Shown here: in pieces, positions 24,508 through 34,423 of the stretch
Layout of the letters: each line of letters begins with the position of its first letter
Numbering within the stretch: position 1 is the first letter of the stretch
NCBI GenBank assembly: GCA_025060635.1
Contig: JANXBN010000004.1
Span: 1 to 64,000 of the forward strand
Direction of reading: 5' to 3'
DNA: 64,000 nucleotides
Source: Candidatus Kryptonium sp.
GTDB lineage: Bacteria > Bacteroidota > Ignavibacteria > Kryptoniales > Kryptoniaceae
Notes under the pieces: model-generated
Told to the model about the DNA's origin: nothing
What the model saw: the letters and a program-made list of their open reading frames with translations, nothing else
Database searches by the model: none
Program-made: the position numbers and the translations under genes

Positions 24508-26718
24508 GTGAGCAGAATACTACTCGCTTTTTTGCTTACCCTTGCCCAACTTGTGAATTCACAAAACGAATTCATATTAAGGGCTATTAAAATTGATGGC
24601 GAGATCAAAATTGATGGGAAACTTGACGAGAAGTTTTGGGAGCAGGCGGAAAGAGTTGATTTAAAATATGAAATCCAGATCACAGATAATGAACCATCTG
24701 CTCAAAAGACAATTGCAATGGCTCTTTACGATAGCGAAAATCTTTATTTCGGTTTTATTTGTTATGATTCAAATCCAAGCGAAATAAGAGCACATATAAC
24801 CGACAGGGATAGAATATGGGAAGATGATTTTGTTATTTTGATAATTGATACATACGGAGATAATCAAAATGCGTATGAATTTGCTGTTAACCCTTATGGG
24901 ATTCAAGGTGATGCAATGCGCGTTGGAAATTCAGAAAACATAACTTTTGATTTTGTGTGGCACTCTGCCGGAACAATTGTTGATTCTGGATGGACGGTTG
25001 AAATCGCAATTCCATTTAAAAGTTTAAGGTTTCCGAGGGAGAAACAGGAATGGAATATATTAATTGGAAGAAATTATCCACGCAAGAGTAGATTTATTTT
25101 CTCTTGGACCCCGGTTGATAAAAACAATCCTTGTCTCCTTTGTCAAGGTGGCAGGTTAGTAGGCATTGAGGGAATAACTTCATCAAAGTTCGTTGAGTTT
25201 TTACCTTATGTGATGGGTTATCAATCTGGCTTTATCAGAGATTACAATGATCCATCGCTTGGGTTTAAAAATGAAAAGGTAAAGGCAAGAGCTGGAGCAG
25301 GACTTAAACTTTCACCAAATCCAGAACTAACGATTGAGGGTGTTTTAAATCCTGACTTCAGTCAAGTTGAATCCGATGCTTATCAAATAAGCGTGAATAC
25401 CACCTTTGCTCTTTACTACCCTGAGAAAAGACCATTTTTCCTTGAAGGAGCAGAGATTTTTCAAACTCCTTTAAGAGTGTTTTATTCAAGAATGATAAAT
25501 AAACCCATCTTTGCGTTTAAACTAAAGCAAAAGTCAAACGGTGTAACAATTGCTTATTTGTCTTCGCTTGATGAGAAAACACCTTTTATAATTCCTGGTG
25601 AAGAGAGAAGTTCAACTGTTCCAACTGGATTAAAATCGTTCGTAAATGTCGGAAGATTAAGATATGATTTTGGGGAGCAATCTTATGCGGGTTTGCTTTT
25701 TACGGCAAGAAATTTGACGGGTTCTTATAATTATGTCGGCGGAGTTGATTGGAATTATTTTTTCTGGAAAAATTATTATTTCAAAGGTCAAATTCTTTAC
25801 AATATCACAAGGGAAGTAAATAATCCCAACCTTTTCTCAAGCGGAAGAAAATTTGGAAACACGAATTATGATGCCGGATTCAACGGCGAGAGATATTTTG
25901 GAAATCTCGTATATTTAGAATTTTTGAGGAGCACAAAACATCATTCGCTTGAAATTTCATATCGTGATATTTCGCCAACTTTTCAACCTCATCTTGGGTT
26001 TATCACAGCAAATAATATAAGGCAAGTGGAAATAGAAAATCAGTTCACATTTTATCCGAAAAACTCAATTATTGATATTGCTTTCGTGTTCATTGAAGGC
26101 GGACTTAAATTTAATTACTTTGGAACAAGAAAGGAAAATTGGATATTATTTGGGTTCGGTGGTCAACTTAAAAGTCAAACGAATGTGTTTGTGGGATTTC
26201 TTCCCGTAAATGACGAAATTTTTGGGGGTCGCAAATTTGAAAGGATTCACAGGGTTTTTGTGAATGTTTATTCTGTTCCGTATAAGTTTTTAACGATATC
26301 GTTGAATGGTGAATATGGTCGTAAAATTTATCGCACCATTGATCCGAAACTTGGGTTCGGTTGGGACTTAAATGTTTCTCTTAAACTTAAACCAACCGAA
26401 AAAATTGAAATTTCAGCGTGGTATGCACAAGCGAAATTGAGGGATGAGAAAACAAATGAATTGTTTTATTATGGATATGTCACAGGTCTTGTCGGAATTT
26501 ATCAGTTTAATCCAAACTTGTTTTTAAGGTTGATAACTCAATATGATTCTTTCAGTGGTTCAATTCAAGCTTTCCCGCTGTTAAGCTTTAAATTGAATCC
26601 GTTTACGATTTTTTATATCGGTTCAACTGTTAATATGCTTGATTTCGGAGGGATTTATGGTGTTAAGCAGACGAGCAGGGAGTTTTTCTTGAAAATACAG
26701 TATCTATTTAGGAATTAA
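24508..26718 (+). CDS. DUF5916 outer-membrane protein with CBM9-like N-terminus
   Basis: This 736-residue exported protein starts at GTG, giving a signal peptide (ending LVNSQ). The N-terminal domain (about 20-210) has the family-9 carbohydrate-binding-like pattern KIDGKLDEKFWEQA, LYFGFICYDSNP and WEDDFVILIIDTYGDNQNAYEFAVNPYG. The remainder (from about 215) is rich in alternating aromatic strands, ends in an aromatic residue region (FFLKIQYLFRN) and contains YPEKRPFFLEGAEIF, typical of DUF5916. The family is common in Bacteroidota and relatives. Its substrate is unknown. It converges with the galactokinase-like gene and overlaps it by 4 bp. Confidence 0.85.
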   Translation: MSRILLAFLLTLAQLVNSQNEFILRAIKIDGEIKIDGKLDEKFWEQAERVDLKYEIQITDNEPSAQKTIAMALYDSENLYFGFICYDSNPSEIRAHITDRDRIWEDDFVILIIDTYGDNQNAYEFAVNPYGIQGDAMRVGNSENITFDFVWHSAGTIVDSGWTVEIAIPFKSLRFPREKQEWNILIGRNYPRKSRFIFSWTPVDKNNPCLLCQGGRLVGIEGITSSKFVEFLPYVMGYQSGFIRDYNDPSLGFKNEKVKARAGAGLKLSPNPELTIEGVLNPDFSQVESDAYQISVNTTFALYYPEKRPFFLEGAEIFQTPLRVFYSRMINKPIFAFKLKQKSNGVTIAYLSSLDEKTPFIIPGEERSSTVPTGLKSFVNVGRLRYDFGEQSYAGLLFTARNLTGSYNYVGGVDWNYFFWKNYYFKGQILYNITREVNNPNLFSSGRKFGNTNYDAGFNGERYFGNLVYLEFLRSTKHHSLEISYRDISPTFQPHLGFITANNIRQVEIENQFTFYPKNSIIDIAFVFIEGGLKFNYFGTRKENWILFGFGGQLKSQTNVFVGFLPVNDEIFGGRKFERIHRVFVNVYSVPYKFLTISLNGEYGRKIYRTIDPKLGFGWDLNVSLKLKPTEKIEISAWYAQAKLRDEKTNELFYYGYVTGLVGIYQFNPNLFLRLITQYDSFSGSIQAFPLLSFKLNPFTIFYIGSTVNMLDFGGIYGVKQTSREFFLKIQYLFRN

Positions 26719-27857
26719 TATCTTGAGCTAACTTCAACGCCGTTTTCGGGCGAGGTCACATAGATTTTCAATTTTCTCCCAAAAAGTTTTAAAAATTCTT
26801 CGGATATAATTCTTATCGCCTCGCCTGTTTTTTCTTTCAAACTTATCACAACTGCTCCCGAGCCGGTTCCGAAAAGCTTTGCTCCTACGACTCCATCAAT
26901 TGTTGCAGATATATCAACTATTGCGTCAATCTCTGGGGTGCTGAAATCATAATCGTTTCTTAAACTCAAATGAGAGTCAAACATTAATTTCCCGACAAGC
27001 GATAGATTGTGTCGCCTTAACGCAATGACGAAGTTTAATGTGCGTTCATTTTCCCCAACAATGTATCGTATCCTGTTCATTGAATTTTTCTCAATGAAAC
27101 CTGAGTATTTTTTCAATTCATCAAATGTGAGAGAGCGAATGGAGTTAATTTGTGGGTTTAAGCTTGATATTACATCAAGTGCATCCTTGCATTCTTTTGC
27201 TTTTTTCATAAATTCAGATATTGCGTTCTCATTTCTTTTCCCAGTGTCTATGATTAAAATTTTAAGTCCTTTTGATATAGGGGCATACTCGTGCTTGAAG
27301 GTTCTGCAATCAATTAAAATACCAGTATCGTTAAGTGCGAACGCGGATGCCATGAAGTCATAGATATTTTCGTAAGATTCAGTTAAAAATTTCCCAACTT
27401 TTTCGCACATATGAAGTAAATCAATATCATCAATTTGAATGTTCTGGATATGTCTAACTCCAAATGACAAAGCAACAATAGTTGAAGATATATCTCCGAT
27501 ATCTGAATTTTGTGGAATGTCGGTTGCTATGCATATGTTAAGTCCAGAAATATCATAACCACTATCAATGAAAGATTTTAAAACCACTTTTATTGGGGTT
27601 ATCCATTCGTTTTTTTCAATTTTGTCAAGTGATTTTTTTGAGAAGATTTCAATTGCAAATCTCCGATCGGAATAGACAACGAACTTTTCATCGGTTCTTG
27701 AGGATAAACTTACATATGTCCTACGATTTACTGCTACGGAGAAGAGGAAACCGGCCCCGTGGTATGTATGCTCCCCCATAAGGTTTATTCTTCCAGGTGC
27801 GGAGCTAACAACTTCTGGCTTTTCGTAAAAGATTGAGTTATGGAGTGAATCAATCAT
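26715..27857 (-). CDS. Divergent galactokinase-like GHMP kinase
   Basis: This 380-residue protein has the GalK/GHMP layout. APGRINLMGEHTYHGAG (residues 20-36) corresponds to the galactokinase signature APGRVNLIGEHTDYNGG, but the Asp that contacts the sugar is Tyr and the end differs. The phosphate loop, usually PxGxGLSSSAA, reads IPQNSDIGDISSTI, losing most glycines. The segment with the catalytic Asp (IYDFMASAFA...ILIDCRTF) is kept, and a GTGSGAVVISL motif lies near the C-terminus. It may phosphorylate a sugar other than galactose or be inactive. It is the last gene of the TPR-unknown-obg operon, 6 bp after obg. Confidence 0.78.
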   Translation of the reverse strand: MIDSLHNSIFYEKPEVVSSAPGRINLMGEHTYHGAGFLFSVAVNRRTYVSLSSRTDEKFVVYSDRRFAIEIFSKKSLDKIEKNEWITPIKVVLKSFIDSGYDISGLNICIATDIPQNSDIGDISSTIVALSFGVRHIQNIQIDDIDLLHMCEKVGKFLTESYENIYDFMASAFALNDTGILIDCRTFKHEYAPISKGLKILIIDTGKRNENAISEFMKKAKECKDALDVISSLNPQINSIRSLTFDELKKYSGFIEKNSMNRIRYIVGENERTLNFVIALRRHNLSLVGKLMFDSHLSLRNDYDFSTPEIDAIVDISATIDGVVGAKLFGTGSGAVVISLKEKTGEAIRIISEEFLKLFGRKLKIYVTSPENGVEVSSRY

Positions 27858-27863
27858 TTTTAA

Positions 27864-30015
<2,152 letters not shown>

Positions 30016-30031
30016 TTTTGCACCAGATTTT

Positions 30032-33000
30032 TTATTGTTTCAAAAGTGATCTTACGCGCTCAATTTCTTTTTGTGCGCCCGCCTTGAAAATCGGATCAAT
30101 CCCCGGTCTATCAATAATTTGTTGATACATATTGATAGCTTGATCATATTTTCTCATTTTTTCATATGATTGACCAGCCATATAAAACGCATTTGCTGTC
30201 CAGTCAATTTTCGTTTTCTTCGTGACGAGATATGGGACTTTTAAAAATTCAAGTATCGCCTGCTCGTAATCCCCTTTGTAGTATAGTGCTTCGCCAATAT
30301 AGTAGTGAAGTTCTGCTTCAAGGTTTTTGTCCGCTTCTTCAAGAAGCTTTTGAAAATACGACAAAGCAAGATCGTAATTACCAAGCATTTGATACATCAC
30401 ACCGATTTTTATTCTCTTGTCCATTACATCGTCCGCGTTTGGAAACTTTTCAATATATTTCCTTGCAAGTTCTATGGCAAGCTCATAATATCCAAGTTCT
30501 TCATAGCATGCAAGCAGGTTGCTCATGGCGGATTGCAAAACTTGGGGTTTTACGGCATTATCAACAACAAATCTATAGTAAATTGTTGCGGAATCGTATT
30601 TCTCAAGTTTGAAATATATGTTTCCAAGTGATAAATTGACTCTCAACCTTGTGTCTATATCCAACGGTTTCCTGTTAAGTTCAAGCATTATTTTAGTTGC
30701 AGATTCAATGTTTCCGTTATATTCTTCAATTTTTGCGAGCCAATACTGTGCAAGGTGTGCGAAGTTTGAGTTGGGGTAATTTTTTATGACCTCGTCAAAA
30801 GTTTTTTTCGCGTTTCCAAAATTTCTGTTTCTAAAGTAATAACCACCTAATTCAATCTGAAACTCCGCAAGATAATTTTTTATATCAAACTTTGAAAATG
30901 TTTGTTTAAACAAGTTAATGGACTTGTTTGCGTTATCAATATCGTTCATCCTAAAATAGCAAATTATAATCCTTGATTGAATTTTAATTTTATCGTTTTC
31001 GTTATCTGCGTTTTTAAGGGCGTCATTATATTTCTTGAGGGCATCTTCATATTTCTCCTCGTCAAAAAGCAAATCCGCTGATTCAAGTAAAGTTTTTCGT
31101 CCAAGAGAAGCATTAAATTTCCCAACCTTTTCAAGATAGTAAACTGCTTTCTCATTTAATCCTTCGGTTTTGTAGATATTTCCGAGAGCGTAGTAAGCTT
31201 CGCCAGCTAAAGGCAACATCGCTTGAAGCGTTATGCCTGGTGTTGGTTTTGGTGTTGAAATATAAAGTTTATAGTATTTCTTCGCATTTGTAAAGTCTCC
31301 AATCTTATGATATGCGGATGCGATTTTAAATAAAACTTCAGGTTTCCTTTCAAATTCGGGATATTCAGTGATAGAGATGTAGTTTTTGTATTCGCTTATT
31401 GATTTTAGATAATCGCTGGTCTCAAAGTAAACATCGGCGATTTTTAATTTAACATCTTTTGCGATGTCGGTATAAAAATAATTTTTTTCAATTTCGCGTA
31501 GGACATTTATTGCTTCGGCATAGTTCTTTAATTCCTTGTAAATTTGTGCGCGCAGGTCAAGAGCCCTTGCGTCGTAGGGAGATGGGGAATATCTTTGAAT
31601 CAAAAGGTTTATATCTGACAGGGATTTTTGCTTTTCACCTGTTTTATAATATGCATAAGCTCTCTTGTAAAGAACTTCGGGGATTTGGTTCTGGTTGAAT
31701 CTGTTGAAATTGTCAGAGGAAATTTTTATAATCTCATTCCAATTTTGATTTGCAAAGTGAAAGTTTAATATCTCAATGATGAAGAAAGTATAAAATCGTG
31801 AGTTTTGATATTTGTTTTTGAAGTCCTCCGCAATTTTCTTTTTTTCTTCTTGATTTGAGTTGTAAGTTAAAACTTTATACAAGTAAAGAATGGCGGTGTC
31901 AGCTTTTTCTGGTTCAATTTGGGGTTTAAAGTTCAAGAATTTTTGAATTATGCTTACGGCCGAGTCAGTTTTTATCTTGTTTTCCAAAAATAGATTATAC
32001 GCACAATTTGCGACTTGATAGTTTATGTACCACATAACCTTGGGCTCAAAATTTCCTGCGGACAACGCAAGGTTGTAGTATTTGAGGGCATTTGAGTAAT
32101 CTTTCAATTTGAAATTGTAAAGGTCAGCAAGTTTAAGCAGTGTTTCATTTTTAGGCTTATTATTCAAGATATCACCAATAATTTCTGCGATTGATGCTAT
32201 GTGTTCCGATTGATCGGTTATTTGAAATCTTTTTAGCATTTCAATTTTGTTCAATGCATCGTCGTATAATTCAGATGAGCTATAGTTTTTGATCAAAGTT
32301 TCAAAGCTTGAAATTGCATCGGTTGCGTCGCCAAGCTTCATATAACAAAGCCCGATGTGATATATTGCTTCATCTGCATATCTATTTTGTGGGAAACGAT
32401 TTAGAAGGTCTGTGTAATAGAAAATTGCTCTTTTGTAATCGTTAAGTTTCTCTTCATAGAGCAAAGCAAGTTGGAAAATGACATATGGTGTTGATGTGCT
32501 TGTGGGGAATAGCTCAATGTGTTTTTTATAGAATTCAACGGCTTTAGCGAATTCACCAATCCGAGCAAAATTGGTTGCAAGATTGAGCAATGCGGTTGAT
32601 TTTCTGACTGATGTTGTGTCGGAATTTATAACCTTGATATAAAATTCGTTTGCTTTTTGATAATTCAAAATTTTGTCAAATGCAATTGCGATGTTGAAAT
32701 AAAATTCGGGATTCGTCTCAGATTCGGATAAGTTATTAAGAAGTTCAGTGTAGTGTTTTATTGCGTTTTGATAATCAGCGATGTTGAAGTAGTAATTAGC
32801 AAGCTGGAGTGTGATTTTTTGTTTTAAGTTTCGTATTTCCTCGGTAATGTTTGCATTTGAAATTATAGATTGGGCTTTGAGCATGTAATTTATTGCGTTT
32901 TCATATTCACCAAATTCAGATTGAATTTTCCCAAGTTCAAAATGCGCTGAAGCTGTTATCTCAGGGTTAAGTCCGCTTTGCGATGTGATTTGAAGAAGCT

Positions 33001-33697
33001 GTCTTTCAGCTTCTTCGCTTTTTCCAAGTTCAGAGTTAATTTTAGCAATGTTTAAAAGTGCTTTAAATTTTAGGTTTTTATCCTCAACCTCGTTTGAAAT
33101 TTTTCGGTATTCAATTAGTGCTTTTTCATAGTTTCCTTCTTTAGTTAGAATTTCCGCCAGTTTAAATCTTGCTAAGTGAAAATGCTCACTTTCGGGATAT
33201 TCTTGTATAAGTGCAAGCAAAACTTTTTTTGTGTTTTGTAAATCATTTGCCAGTTCAAAGTATTTCGCCGATTCTACAAGTGCTTTTGATGCTAATTGAC
33301 TTTTGGGATAGAAAAGTTTTATCCTCTCAAATGCCGAACCTGCTTCTTTGTATTTTTTCAATTCAATAAAACATTCAGCAGATTTCCAGAGTGCTTCGGG
33401 TGCTTTTGGATGAGATGGTTTTGATAAAGCAAAGTCCTGAAGAATAGTTTGGGCATCCTCAAATTTTCGTAATTTGAAATATGACATCCCAAGGTAAAAC
33501 TGTGCTTCAGGCGTTTGAGGGCTATTTGGATATGTGTCAATGAATTTTTTCAATTGTGAAATAGCGAGATCATAAAAACCTTCATTATAAAGATTTATTG
33601 CGAGCTTAAATTCAGCGTTTTCTTTCGTATCTTGAGAAAGTACTAAAGAAAAAACGAAGATTGACACCAGGGCTAAAAATAGAATTTTCCGCATCAC
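30032..33697 (-). CDS. Large exported tetratricopeptide-repeat protein
   Basis: This 1221-residue protein has a signal peptide (about 21 residues, ending LVLSQ), and the rest is almost entirely TPR repeats of about 34-40 residues. Typical units include NAEFKLAINLYNEGFYDLAISQLKKF, APEALWKSAECFIELKKYKEA and AEAQFYLGMSYFKLRKFEDA, the BamD/YbgF-like style with P-x-S-x-x-x-P between helices. It should be periplasmic or outer-membrane bound and act as a scaffold. At well over twenty repeats it is much longer than BamD or CpoB. It heads the leftward operon with the unknown protein, obg and the galactokinase-like gene. Confidence 0.88.
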   Translation of the reverse strand: MMRKILFLALVSIFVFSLVLSQDTKENAEFKLAINLYNEGFYDLAISQLKKFIDTYPNSPQTPEAQFYLGMSYFKLRKFEDAQTILQDFALSKPSHPKAPEALWKSAECFIELKKYKEAGSAFERIKLFYPKSQLASKALVESAKYFELANDLQNTKKVLLALIQEYPESEHFHLARFKLAEILTKEGNYEKALIEYRKISNEVEDKNLKFKALLNIAKINSELGKSEEAERQLLQITSQSGLNPEITASAHFELGKIQSEFGEYENAINYMLKAQSIISNANITEEIRNLKQKITLQLANYYFNIADYQNAIKHYTELLNNLSESETNPEFYFNIAIAFDKILNYQKANEFYIKVINSDTTSVRKSTALLNLATNFARIGEFAKAVEFYKKHIELFPTSTSTPYVIFQLALLYEEKLNDYKRAIFYYTDLLNRFPQNRYADEAIYHIGLCYMKLGDATDAISSFETLIKNYSSSELYDDALNKIEMLKRFQITDQSEHIASIAEIIGDILNNKPKNETLLKLADLYNFKLKDYSNALKYYNLALSAGNFEPKVMWYINYQVANCAYNLFLENKIKTDSAVSIIQKFLNFKPQIEPEKADTAILYLYKVLTYNSNQEEKKKIAEDFKNKYQNSRFYTFFIIEILNFHFANQNWNEIIKISSDNFNRFNQNQIPEVLYKRAYAYYKTGEKQKSLSDINLLIQRYSPSPYDARALDLRAQIYKELKNYAEAINVLREIEKNYFYTDIAKDVKLKIADVYFETSDYLKSISEYKNYISITEYPEFERKPEVLFKIASAYHKIGDFTNAKKYYKLYISTPKPTPGITLQAMLPLAGEAYYALGNIYKTEGLNEKAVYYLEKVGKFNASLGRKTLLESADLLFDEEKYEDALKKYNDALKNADNENDKIKIQSRIIICYFRMNDIDNANKSINLFKQTFSKFDIKNYLAEFQIELGGYYFRNRNFGNAKKTFDEVIKNYPNSNFAHLAQYWLAKIEEYNGNIESATKIMLELNRKPLDIDTRLRVNLSLGNIYFKLEKYDSATIYYRFVVDNAVKPQVLQSAMSNLLACYEELGYYELAIELARKYIEKFPNADDVMDKRIKIGVMYQMLGNYDLALSYFQKLLEEADKNLEAELHYYIGEALYYKGDYEQAILEFLKVPYLVTKKTKIDWTANAFYMAGQSYEKMRKYDQAINMYQQIIDRPGIDPIFKAGAQKEIERVRSLLKQ

Positions 33698-34006
33698 AGT
33701 TTGAGTTTATTTTGATTTTCTGAAAAAATTTAACATTTATTTGAGTTTTAAGCAAAACATATCCGAGGTTTTAGTTTTCTTTTCACCATTGAGTAGAGGG
33801 GAGATTGTGAGGAATGGGATATAATATCAAAAAATAGATATGGGCGTGTCATTTTTTTGTAATATTTTTCTTCCAAGTAGCAATTTTGCCACATTAGCCG
33901 AGAAAAAGCGGGCTTTTTTCTTACTAAAAATCAATAAATTTTTAAAAAAAGTTTGGCATAGTGATTGAGGAATTTTTTTGAAAACAATTAATAGAGAAAA
34001 TTGCAA
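33698..34006. other. Intergenic region, 309 bp
   Basis: This gap separates the leftward TPR operon from the rightward receiver gene. It has a TATAAT at 33820-33825 without a matching -35, and a weak AAAAAG-CGGG-CTTTTT hairpin at 33903-33919. I see no gene or RNA. It should contain divergent promoters. Confidence 0.5.
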
Positions 34007-34372
34007 ATGAAAAAGATTTTGGTTGTTGACGCAGACGAATCAATGAGGAACTTGCTTATTAAGTTTCTCGCTCGCGAAGGTTTTGATGTTTCCGTTGCTG
34101 TGTCTGGAAAAGAAATGACCGAGAGAATGTCCCAAGATAAATATGATATCGTCATAATTGACGAGAACATATACAAGCAGGATCAGCTTGATATAAAGAT
34201 GTTGGTTAATAAGCTGATGCCGAAGGCGAAAATAATTTATATTGCGCCGTTTTATGCTTTGAGCGAATTTCTTGAAGTTGAAGATGAGCGAGTCATAAGA
34301 TGTGGTCAGAAACTTTTCAGAATATCAGAACTGAAAAGCTTGATAAATGAGTTTAAAAGTTTATCAACTTGA
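34007..34372 (+). CDS. Atypical receiver-domain protein
   Basis: This 121-residue protein has the size and N-terminal pattern of a response regulator receiver (KILVVDADESMRNLLIKFLAREGFDV). An Asp follows a strand at the usual acceptor site (IVIIDENI, near residue 51). The acidic pocket is DAD rather than DDD or EDD. The usual Thr/Ser is replaced in IIYIAPFYAL, and the usual KP motif reads QKLF. Phosphorylation may be altered or lost. ATG 34007 is preferred over TTG 34001. It is directly upstream of the cytochrome operon and separated by a small hairpin, so it might regulate it. That is inference. Confidence 0.72.
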   Translation: MKKILVVDADESMRNLLIKFLAREGFDVSVAVSGKEMTERMSQDKYDIVIIDENIYKQDQLDIKMLVNKLMPKAKIIYIAPFYALSEFLEVEDERVIRCGQKLFRISELKSLINEFKSLST

Positions 34373-34379
34373 AACTAAC

Positions 34380-34402
34380 TCGGGAGTGTGCACTCCTTTT
34401 AA
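34380..34402 (+). terminator. Short hairpin before the cytochrome operon
   Basis: GGAGT, loop GTGC, ACTCC, followed by TTTT. The stem is only 5 bp, so it is a weak terminator or attenuator between the receiver gene and the first cytochrome gene. Confidence 0.4.
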
Positions 34403-34423
34403 TAATAAATCAGTTAAGCACTT

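Noticed and set aside
30305-30631. Plus-strand reading frames inside the TPR gene
   Set aside because: These are shadows of the repetitive TPR sequence, with no family resemblance or start signals.
33698-34006. A gene or small RNA in this gap
   Set aside because: Only an isolated TATAAT and a weak hairpin are seen, without a -35 or reading frame.
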